NCBI GenBank assembly: GCA_029550985.1
Contig: JAKPGH010000267.1
Coordinates: 1 to 7,973, forward strand
Length of the DNA stretch: 7,973 bases
Origin: Bacillota bacterium
GTDB lineage: Bacteria; Bacillota; Clostridia; Oscillospirales; Ruminococcaceae
Direction: 5' to 3'
Part shown: one piece after another, positions 1 to 5,291 of the stretch
Layout of the letters: each line of letters starts with the position of its first letter
Numbering within the stretch: position 1 is the stretch's first letter
Made by a program: the position numbers and the translations under genes
The notes under the pieces: generated by a model
The model's input: the letters and a program-made list of their open reading frames with translations, nothing else
Told to the model about the DNA's origin: nothing
Databases searched by the model: none

Positions 1-82
1 TTCTAATATCTTTTATCTCTAGCTCAAAGAGTCACTGCCATGACCAGAGGAATTTTACACATAATATTGGACTTGATCCAGA

Positions 83-1693
83 TTAGGCAAACCTTACCTG
101 AGTCAGGTCAGGAACCAGACTGGGTGCAAACTCCAAACCAGTGATGTAAGAACGGGTTCCGAATGCAGCTCTCGGGAATGCCAGAGGAATGCTGTAGCAC
201 TTTTCTTGCAGGTATTCCTGCAGCTCTTGGTAAATGGCGATACGCTCGGATTCGTTGTAAGTTGCGCGGCCCTTATCCAACAGATCCTGAACATGCTGGT
301 CGTTGTGACGGATGGAAATGGTGCGGTAGATGGGCCAAATCATCAGACCGGCATCGGGGTCGGCAATGGCAACGGTAGGAGCCATGCTGGCGGCGGGAAC
401 TTTACCCTCGTTGTTCAGCTGAGTCTGGGTGGCAAGGTCAACAATCTGGATTTCCACGTCTACGCCGATTTGGCCCCACATGTTCTTGACCACTTCGGCA
501 ACGGTCATGTTGATCTGGTTTTCCATGGTGTAGTACTGAATCTTGAAGCCGTCGGGATAACCGGCTTCGGCCAACAGAGCCTTGGCTTTTTCCACGTTGT
601 ATTCATAGGGTCCCACTTTCTTGTAGCCCAGGATGGAAGGGGCATAGAAACTGTCGGCAACGGTAGCCTGGCCCTGGTATGCGATTTTTACCAGGTTCTC
701 CATATCCAAAGCGTGGGCGAGAGCCTTGCGGACTTTTTCGTTGTTGGTGGGCTCCATGGAGTTGTTGAGGAGGATAAAGCTGTGGGACTGGCTTTCACCG
801 GCAATCAGAATGGTATCGGGGTTGTTCTCGATGCGTTCCCAGTCGGAGAAAGGAAGTTCCATGGCGATGTCAACGCCGCCGGTTTCCAGCTCGATGGAGC
901 GGGCGGAACCTTCGACGATGATGCGGGCTACAGCCTCTTTAAAGGGAAGTTGTTCGCCCCAGTAGCCTTCGTAAGCTTCCATCTCAATGCGGTCGCCGGA
1001 AACCCATTGCTTAAACTTCATGGGGCCGGTTCCCACAGGAGCGCGGCCGTAAGCGTCTTCGCCCATGGTTTCGCGAGCGTTTTTGCTCAGCATGGCGCCG
1101 CGGAAGGAAGCCAGAGCTTCAAACAGAGGTGCATAGGGAGCCTTCAGCTTCAGTTGCAGCGTGTACTCATCCAATGCCTTGGTGTTTTCGGTGTCAATGC
1201 TGCCAAAGAGGTTGGCGGTGAAAGAGCTGGTGGCACCTAAAATCAGGGAGTAAGCAGCATCTTCGGCGGTAAACTTGCTGCCGTCGTGGAAGGTAACGTC
1301 GTCGCGAAGCTTGAAGATGAAGGTAGTGTCATTCTGCTGTTCCCATTCTTTCGCCAACCAGGGAATGTAGTCGCCGTTGGCGTTTTTCTTAATCAGGGTT
1401 TCGAAAATCAGGGTGCCAACGGTAAAGCCTTGCTGTTTCGAGTGCATATAGGGGTCGAGAGAGGCAGGTTCCTGATCCAACGCAAAAATAAGGTTGTTTT
1501 TGCCTTCAGGCGTTTTTGCAGTGGGGGCGGCGGAAGGAGCGGGGGATGCGGCAGCGGAACTTTGCTGGTCAGCAGCTTTCGAAGCTCCACCGGATGTGGC
1601 AGGAGAAGCGCTGGACGACGGACCGCCACAGGCTGTCAAACCGAGGATCATAACCATAGCAAGCAGCAATGAAATGACTTTACGTTTTATCAT
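83..1693 (-). CDS. Family-5 ABC transporter substrate-binding lipoprotein
   Basis: This 536-residue protein is an extracytoplasmic solute-binding protein of the oligopeptide/dipeptide/nickel class (SBP_bac_5). It would capture a solute outside the membrane and hand it to an ABC permease. The N-terminus is a lipoprotein signal: Lys/Arg at residues 3-5, a hydrophobic core, then lipobox LTAC with the lipidated Cys at 22. A Ser/Ala/Pro-rich tether runs to about residue 62. Family landmarks follow in order: ALDQEPASLDP, FHDGSKFTAEDAAYS, GTGPMKFKQW with YEGYWG, and VRKALAHALD. Length is normal. The ATG start has an AGGAGG about 12 bases upstream, slightly distant. It lies 60 bases downstream of the transporter stop, with a small hairpin between them. 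No permease or ATPase genes are visible, so it is an orphan within this window. Family-5 proteins bind peptides, nickel chelates, opines and sugars, so the ligand cannot be read from sequence. The family call is firm. Confidence 0.93.
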   Translation of the reverse strand: MIKRKVISLLLAMVMILGLTACGGPSSSASPATSGGASKAADQQSSAAASPAPSAAPTAKTPEGKNNLIFALDQEPASLDPYMHSKQQGFTVGTLIFETLIKKNANGDYIPWLAKEWEQQNDTTFIFKLRDDVTFHDGSKFTAEDAAYSLILGATSSFTANLFGSIDTENTKALDEYTLQLKLKAPYAPLFEALASFRGAMLSKNARETMGEDAYGRAPVGTGPMKFKQWVSGDRIEMEAYEGYWGEQLPFKEAVARIIVEGSARSIELETGGVDIAMELPFSDWERIENNPDTILIAGESQSHSFILLNNSMEPTNNEKVRKALAHALDMENLVKIAYQGQATVADSFYAPSILGYKKVGPYEYNVEKAKALLAEAGYPDGFKIQYYTMENQINMTVAEVVKNMWGQIGVDVEIQIVDLATQTQLNNEGKVPAASMAPTVAIADPDAGLMIWPIYRTISIRHNDQHVQDLLDKGRATYNESERIAIYQELQEYLQEKCYSIPLAFPRAAFGTRSYITGLEFAPSLVPDLTQVRFA

Positions 1694-1723
1694 GTTGACA
1701 GAAATCCTCCTTTTCTTTATTGT

Positions 1724-1742
1724 AAAAGCCGCTTCAACGGCT
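1724..1742 (-). terminator. Weak hairpin with short T-run between transporter and binding-protein genes
   Basis: On the minus strand AGCCG, a six-base loop (TTGAAG) and CGGCT form a 5-bp stem followed by four T residues. It lies between the transporter stop and the ribosome binding site of the binding-protein gene. The stem is short for a full terminator. It may attenuate transcription or mark the 3' end of a processed message so that the two genes are expressed at different levels. Seen: the inverted repeat. Inferred: its role. Confidence 0.4.
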
Positions 1743-1753
1743 ATTACAGACGC

Positions 1754-3130
1754 TTAAGACAGGATACCTTGCAGATTCCACCAGGGCAGGTACACCAAAA
1801 GAATCAGTGGAACAATAATCACCATGAGAACGATTCCCAACCGCGTGACATATGAAGCCGGAAAATAGTCGTTGGACGACCCGATCATCATGGAGGTGGC
1901 GTGGAACGGCAATATGTAGTGGGAAGCCAAACTGGTGCTGCAAATTAACAACACTGCCGTGGAAGTAAGCTTTCCCTCACTGACCATGATAAGTCCCGGG
2001 ATGATCACCGACAAGGTGGTCATGTTGCTGCCCAGGATCAGGTGCATTGCCATGGCGACCAGCACCGTAACCGCCACATAAACAAGGGAATACCGGTCCG
2101 GGAAAAGGTTTGCAACCCGTGAAAACACAATTTCCGCAATACCGCTGGCCTTCATCACCCCCCCGATGGAAGTGGCAGCCGTTAGAAAAACCAAGGTGGT
2201 GATGTCGATGGAGCGCAGGTCGGAAAGTTTGAGCACTCCCAACACGAACAGCAGCATGGTTGCCACCAGAGTCACCAGGGTGGAATTGATGGGAAGCGGG
2301 AGCAATCCTCCTCCTGCCCACAGCAGAATGGTGCAAATCACCACAGCCGTCACCAGCTTTTCCCGCCCGGAAAGAGGTTTTCGGACCGGGGAGCTTTCTC
2401 TCGGCTCAATGGAAACTCCCTTTAGCTCCTTTCGGAACACCAGGAGAATCAGCCCGAACAGCAAGGCGCAAAATACAAGGGTGGGGGGAGCCATATAAGC
2501 CATCCATTGACGATTGGTGATATCCGACTGTGCAAAGCGAATGGCCGATGTGTTGAGGATGATGTCGGCGTCCACCAACATCATGTTGACCACCACATAA
2601 AAGGCAAAAATGGAGAATAAAATCACATTCTGCGCTTGTTTGGTCGCCGTGGTCTTTTGTAAGTAACTGCGGTAGATGCTGGCCACAACGATGAGCCGCG
2701 CAAGGGGTTGTGGAATCATGTAAATGGTGGCGACCATCACCAAAAAGATGGAGAGCAGCGCGTGAGCCGGAGTCTTGACAAAGCGGAACAGAATCGGCTC
2801 TAAGGTGCGTTGCGTCAGCCCGGAATTTTCAATCCCCTGGGAAAACAGATAGGACAGAACAATGAGGACGAAGGTTTCCGAAAGGGGAAAGGAAAATACC
2901 ACCTTGAGGGGTGCGGAACCGAAGATTGCAAAGAGGCAGAGTAAAAAGAGAGACGAAGGGATTTTCTTTACCAGTCCGGTAGACCACCAGGTAATCACCA
3001 AAACTAGTGTTCCGGCCACCACGCTTTGCTTTAGGGTCATTCCCAAAGGACGGGTGAGCAACAGGAGAATCGGAACCACAAGAGTCAGCATCCTTCGTAC
3101 CCAGATACTCTTGGTACCAAAGGTTTGCAA
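1754..3130 (-). CDS. Divergent DASS/SLC13-type anion transporter
   Basis: A polytopic membrane protein (458 residues from the chosen start) of the divalent anion:sodium symporter type (SLC13/CitT-like, ion transporter superfamily), expected to move an organic anion across the inner membrane. Hydrophobic segments run the whole length. A polar cytoplasmic loop (about residues 233-260) separates two halves, the usual inverted-repeat layout. The second re-entrant motif is recognisable as LGSNMTTLSVIIPG (about 367-380), followed by an ILPFHAT segment. At the matching place in the first half the family's Ser-Asn-Thr is replaced by MIPQPLAR (about 138-145). Start: the frame is open to a TTG at 3190 without a ribosome binding site. 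The TTG at 3130 has AAAGGTGG seven bases upstream and is preferred; an ATG at 3091 is less well placed. It has its own promoter and an operator-like palindrome. Lying behind aroE-aroD, it may carry quinate/shikimate or another carboxylate; the substrate is inference. Confidence 0.82.
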   Translation of the reverse strand: MQTFGTKSIWVRRMLTLVVPILLLLTRPLGMTLKQSVVAGTLVLVITWWSTGLVKKIPSSLFLLCLFAIFGSAPLKVVFSFPLSETFVLIVLSYLFSQGIENSGLTQRTLEPILFRFVKTPAHALLSIFLVMVATIYMIPQPLARLIVVASIYRSYLQKTTATKQAQNVILFSIFAFYVVVNMMLVDADIILNTSAIRFAQSDITNRQWMAYMAPPTLVFCALLFGLILLVFRKELKGVSIEPRESSPVRKPLSGREKLVTAVVICTILLWAGGGLLPLPINSTLVTLVATMLLFVLGVLKLSDLRSIDITTLVFLTAATSIGGVMKASGIAEIVFSRVANLFPDRYSLVYVAVTVLVAMAMHLILGSNMTTLSVIIPGLIMVSEGKLTSTAVLLICSTSLASHYILPFHATSMMIGSSNDYFPASYVTRLGIVLMVIIVPLILLVYLPWWNLQGILS

Positions 3131-3137
3131 AGAATGA

Positions 3138-3145
3138 CCACCTTT
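3138..3145 (-). promoter_or_regulatory. Ribosome binding site deciding the TTG start of the transporter
   Basis: AAAGGTGG on the minus strand lies seven bases before an in-frame TTG (3130). The longest open frame begins at another TTG (3190) preceded only by A/G-rich sequence without a Shine-Dalgarno core, and that region is itself the operator-like palindrome. This favours 3130 as the true start. Confidence 0.6.
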
Positions 3146-3172
3146 CAGAAAAAGCAACGCAAATCCGCGTCT

Positions 3173-3200
3173 GATAGAAAACGATTTCAAGTTTTCTATC
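3173..3200 (-). promoter_or_regulatory. Operator-like perfect palindrome upstream of transporter
   Basis: GATAGAAAAC (3173-3182) and GTTTTCTATC (3191-3200) form a perfect 10-bp inverted repeat around an 8-bp centre. The right arm is partly repeated directly (TTTCTATCTG at 3193-3202 and 3203-3212). The palindrome starts only a few bases downstream of the predicted transcription start, the usual place for a repressor site. It could also form a hairpin in the leader RNA. The binding protein is unknown. Confidence 0.5.
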
Positions 3201-3213
3201 TGTTTCTATCTGG

Positions 3214-3242
3214 AGTATATCATTATATCTAGTTTAAAGCAA
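3214..3242 (-). promoter_or_regulatory. Predicted sigma-70 promoter of the transporter gene
   Basis: On the minus strand, TTGCTT (3242-3237) is followed after 17 bases by TATACT (3219-3214), with TG one base before the -10, an extended -10 element. An alternative perfect TATAAT lies at 3227-3222 but has no matching -35. The predicted transcription start is near 3207, giving a leader of roughly 77 bases before the TTG at 3130. Confidence 0.5.
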
Positions 3243-3445
3243 TCGATTTTTTAAGTTTTCTACACAATTCCTAACGAAATAAATTTCAGTTGTGGATTTT
3301 TACCAATTAGGCTTGTCGTATTTTGTGAAAACGATTTCTCAATGAGTAAAGTGCTACCTCGCATCTTTTTTCATGCATCTGCCTCTCCCCTTTTTCCTTG
3401 TTCCGGGGCAGGCATCTCAGAACAGGTAACCAAAAGTTGGAGCAA

Positions 3446-3496
3446 GATGCAGCGCTTGTCTGCTATGTTGTGTCCATAGCCGTCATGCGCTGCATC
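3446..3496 (-). other. 51-base strong imperfect hairpin in the aroD 3' region
   Basis: GATGCAGCGC (3446-3455) and GCGCTGCATC (3487-3496) are perfect 10-bp inverted arms. Inside them GCTATG (3462-3467) and CATAGC (3475-3480) form a second perfect 6-bp stem with a seven-base loop. The intervening 6x6 bases contribute three more pairs, so 19 of 22 positions pair. It starts 14 bases downstream of the aroD stop. The minus-strand continuation lacks a T-run, so it is not a classical intrinsic terminator. A message-stabilising 3' end, a processing site or a small structured RNA are possibilities. Confidence 0.6.
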
Positions 3497-3510
3497 CGAA
3501 TGGGCAATAT

Positions 3511-4293
3511 TCAGTTAAGCCCCACTTCTCCGTGGACCTGCTGCAAACACCGGCGCAGCTCCTGCACGCCAATTTGTCCGGGAGCGGAGATGTTCTTTCC
3601 GGCGCCGAAGGTGAGGGCGCTGCCGAATACGCCGCCGCAAATCCGGCTGCAAATTCCAAGCTGCCCCATGGACATGGTGATGAGGGGAATTTCGGCATAT
3701 TGGGTATCCATTTGGTTGGTGGCGTTCAGCAGCGTGAGCACGTCCTCGGAGGAATTGGGCATCACCGCCAGCTTGGCAATATCCGCGCCGTGGTTCTGCT
3801 CCTCCCGCAAAATATCCACCAGTTCCTCCTGGGAAGGTGTGCGGGTGAAGAAATGGTTGGACAAAATGACTCCAACCCCCCGCTCCTTGGCAAAGGACAC
3901 CAGGGAATCCAAACCGTTTTTGACAGCTTCCAGCTCGATATCCACCAAATCGATGTTGCCCGATGCAATCACCTGACGAATGAGGTTGGCCCGGACATCC
4001 TGAGGGATTTTGGTAAAGCCCCCCTCCGACACATCCCGCAGGGTGAACAGCAGAGGCATATCGGGCAGTTCGGTGCGGAGCTGCTTTGCCATGGTCAGCA
4101 AAGCGTCCTCATCCATCACCTGCTGGAAGTAGTCGGCGCGCCATTCAATGACGTCGGGGCAAAGGGCTTTAACTTCCTGCACCCCCGCCAGCAATTCCTC
4201 CGGGGTTTTTCCCACCAAAGGCATGCAAACTTTGGGCAATCCCTCTCCAATCACAATGGATTTTACCTGAAAGGGCTTCTTCTTACGCTTCAT
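3511..4293 (-). CDS. aroD: Type I 3-dehydroquinate dehydratase
   Basis: Class I dehydroquinase (260 residues), interconverting 3-dehydroquinate and 3-dehydroshikimate through a Schiff base in a TIM barrel. The expected residues align at a constant offset with the E. coli enzyme: Glu50 and Arg52 (IEWRADYF), Arg86 (LFTLRD), catalytic His147 (SNHFF), Schiff-base Lys174 (DIAKLAV), Arg217, Ser236 and Gln240 (SAPGQIG). The MSMG and VFGSALTFG segments are also typical. Start: GTG at 4299 lies only three bases from the AAGGAG, while ATG at 4293 has nine bases of spacing and is chosen. The Shine-Dalgarno overlaps the aroE stop codon (TAAGGAG), so the two genes are translationally coupled. The type I enzyme is reversible and also occurs in quinate catabolism. 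A second, type II enzyme elsewhere in the genome would support a catabolic role here. The residue before the catalytic His (Asn) and the one after (Phe) are less usual. Confidence 0.95.
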   Translation of the reverse strand: MKRKKKPFQVKSIVIGEGLPKVCMPLVGKTPEELLAGVQEVKALCPDVIEWRADYFQQVMDEDALLTMAKQLRTELPDMPLLFTLRDVSEGGFTKIPQDVRANLIRQVIASGNIDLVDIELEAVKNGLDSLVSFAKERGVGVILSNHFFTRTPSQEELVDILREEQNHGADIAKLAVMPNSSEDVLTLLNATNQMDTQYAEIPLITMSMGQLGICSRICGGVFGSALTFGAGKNISAPGQIGVQELRRCLQQVHGEVGLN

Positions 4294-4306
4294 TACCACA
4301 TTCTCC

Positions 4307-5173
4307 TTAACTGTTTTGAATCAGATCCAGCAGTGTTTGGCGCATCACGTCCACCGGCGCGGGGCGTTCCAGCCAGATTTCAAAGGCTCTGGCCCCTTGT
4401 CCCAGCAGCATTCCCAACCCGTTCAGGATGGTGCATCCGATGGACTCCGCATCCAGGAGTAGCTGCGTCTTTTCGGGATTGTAAGTTAAATCGCATACCA
4501 GCAGCTCAGGGCGCAGGAACTCTTTGTCCACCGGAGTCCGCTCGGGATGCGGATACATGCCCACGCCGCTGGCGTTGATGATGCAGTCGCAGGATTCGAT
4601 GGCCGCCTTGAGAGCTTCCTGGTCCCCGGTAGGAATGGTGGAGGCGCAGGGGCGGATGTTGATATTGAGGTGTTGAGCCAACTCCTCCGCCAAGTTGGGG
4701 TACAGGTCGGTGAGAACGATACTTTCCGCACCCTCAAAGGCAAGGGTAACGGCCACCGCCCGGGCGGCTCCTCCCGCTCCCAGAATCAGAAAACGTTTGC
4801 CCTTAACCTGGAAATTCAGCTCAGCGAGGGAATCCACAAATCCCATGCCGTCGGTGTTGTAGCCGATGAGTTTGCCGTCCTTTACCTTGACGGTGTTGAC
4901 CGCCCCGATGAGTTGGGCAAGCTCATCCAGCTCGTCCAGATACTGGATGACTTCCACTTTGTAGGGTTTGGTCACATTAAAACCGATAAAATTCATCACC
5001 CGCATGCCGCCAATCAAAGCCTTGAGCTCGTCCGCTTCCGACTCGATGGGCATATAAACACAGTTGAGGGAAAGGGCGCGGAACGCCTGGGTGTGCATGG
5101 CGGCCGAAAAGCTCTGCCCCAGTGGTTTGCCCAGCAATGCCATCAACTGGGTTTGGGTATCAATCATAACCAT
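4307..5173 (-). CDS. aroE: Shikimate/quinate dehydrogenase, NAD-type signature
   Basis: Shikimate dehydrogenase family (288 residues): reversible oxidation of shikimate (or quinate) to the 3-dehydro compound with a nicotinamide cofactor. Substrate-domain motifs: GKPLGQSFSAAMH with Ser21 and Ser23, GFNVTKPYK with catalytic Lys72, GAVNTV, and NTDGMGF with catalytic Asp108. The Rossmann domain has LILGAGGAARA (129-139). After the second strand stands LTDLYPN (Asp156), where NADP-using AroE has an Asn-Arg-Thr motif. An acid here is the mark of NAD-dependent quinate/shikimate dehydrogenases. The usual Pro after the second Ser is Ala24. ATG start with AGGAGG nine bases upstream. First gene of a pair with aroD (13 bases to its ATG), behind an elaborate promoter and next to a LysR gene, suggesting inducible use of quinate or shikimate. 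A purely biosynthetic role is not excluded. Family certain; cofactor and physiological direction inferred. Confidence 0.94.
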   Translation of the reverse strand: MVMIDTQTQLMALLGKPLGQSFSAAMHTQAFRALSLNCVYMPIESEADELKALIGGMRVMNFIGFNVTKPYKVEVIQYLDELDELAQLIGAVNTVKVKDGKLIGYNTDGMGFVDSLAELNFQVKGKRFLILGAGGAARAVAVTLAFEGAESIVLTDLYPNLAEELAQHLNINIRPCASTIPTGDQEALKAAIESCDCIINASGVGMYPHPERTPVDKEFLRPELLVCDLTYNPEKTQLLLDAESIGCTILNGLGMLLGQGARAFEIWLERPAPVDVMRQTLLDLIQNS

Positions 5174-5201
5174 GGCGCAACTCCTCCTTTTGGTCGGGGT
5201 T

Positions 5202-5218
5202 TTATAATCCCATTATAA
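5202..5218. promoter_or_regulatory. 17-bp palindrome over the aroE -10 region
   Basis: TTATAAT (5202-5208), CCC, ATTATAA (5212-5218) is a perfect inverted repeat. The right arm contains TATAAT on the minus strand (5217-5212), the predicted aroE -10; the left arm contains TATAAT on the plus strand. The half-site ATTATAA recurs at 5251-5257. This is either an operator overlapping the promoter or a symmetric bidirectional -10. Confidence 0.5.
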
Positions 5219-5240
5219 GGGGCGTTGCGCCAATAATAAA
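5212..5240 (-). promoter_or_regulatory. Predicted promoter of aroE-aroD
   Basis: A perfect TATAAT -10 (5217-5212) is paired at 17 bases with TTTATT (5240-5235), a poor -35. A strong -10 with a weak -35 is typical of activator-dependent promoters. The predicted start is near 5205, a leader of about 32 bases that includes the AGGAGG. Upstream repeats at about -40 and -69 fit LysR binding. Confidence 0.5.
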
Positions 5241-5278
5241 ATCGTTATAAATTATAAAATCCATTCCGAATTGTTATA
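5240..5278 (-). promoter_or_regulatory. Candidate LysR-regulator binding repeats
   Basis: AATCGTTATA (5240-5249) and AATTGTTATA (5269-5278) are a 10-bp direct repeat with one difference, 29 bp apart. They are centred about 40 and 69 bases upstream of the predicted aroE start. LysR-type activators commonly occupy a site near -65 and a second near -35. The distal copy also lies in AATT-N9-AATT (5269-5285), an interrupted palindrome with the T-N11-A form. The adjacent LysR gene is the natural candidate; binding is inferred. Confidence 0.4.
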
Positions 5279-5291
5279 GCTAATTTGACCA

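Larger units (their letters stand above)
3131..3510. other. 380-base intergenic region between aroD and the transporter
   Basis: No conserved gene is recognisable. From the aroD side it holds a large imperfect hairpin (3446-3496), then an imperfect repeat (TGCCT...CCCC against GGGG...AGGCA, about 3380-3414). A 23-codon open frame with a possible ribosome binding site (3307-3378, minus) comes next. An AT-rich stretch with three GAAA-N4-TTTC motifs (3177-3188, 3276-3287, 3327-3338) follows, then the transporter promoter and palindrome. No hairpin followed by a good T-run is seen after aroD, so some read-through into the transporter is possible. Confidence 0.6.

Noticed and set aside
1..82. Terminator after the binding-protein gene
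   Set aside because: Only a 4-bp GTCA/TGAC repeat near 31-44 is visible, without a T-run; not enough to call.
206..1240. 344-codon plus-strand open frame
   Set aside because: Antisense shadow of the substrate-binding lipoprotein; no recognisable domain, composition follows the reverse codons of a well-matched family-5 protein.
3131..3190. 20-codon N-terminal extension of the transporter starting at TTG 3190
   Set aside because: No Shine-Dalgarno before it and it runs through the operator-like palindrome; the TTG at 3130 has a well-spaced AAAGGTGG.
3380..3414. Intrinsic terminator formed by TGCCT/CCCC and GGGG/AGGCA
   Set aside because: The stem is bulged, the loop long, and no T-run follows on either strand.
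3342..3479. 45-codon plus-strand open frame in the aroD-transporter gap
   Set aside because: No ribosome binding site before the ATG, crosses the structured hairpin, no recognisable sequence.
4294..4299. GTG at 4299 as start of aroD
   Set aside because: Only three bases from the AAGGAG; the ATG two codons further in has nine-base spacing.
3532..4578. 348-codon plus-strand open frame across aroD and aroE
   Set aside because: Antisense to two genes with complete catalytic motifs and crosses their boundary; no ribosome binding site or family resemblance.
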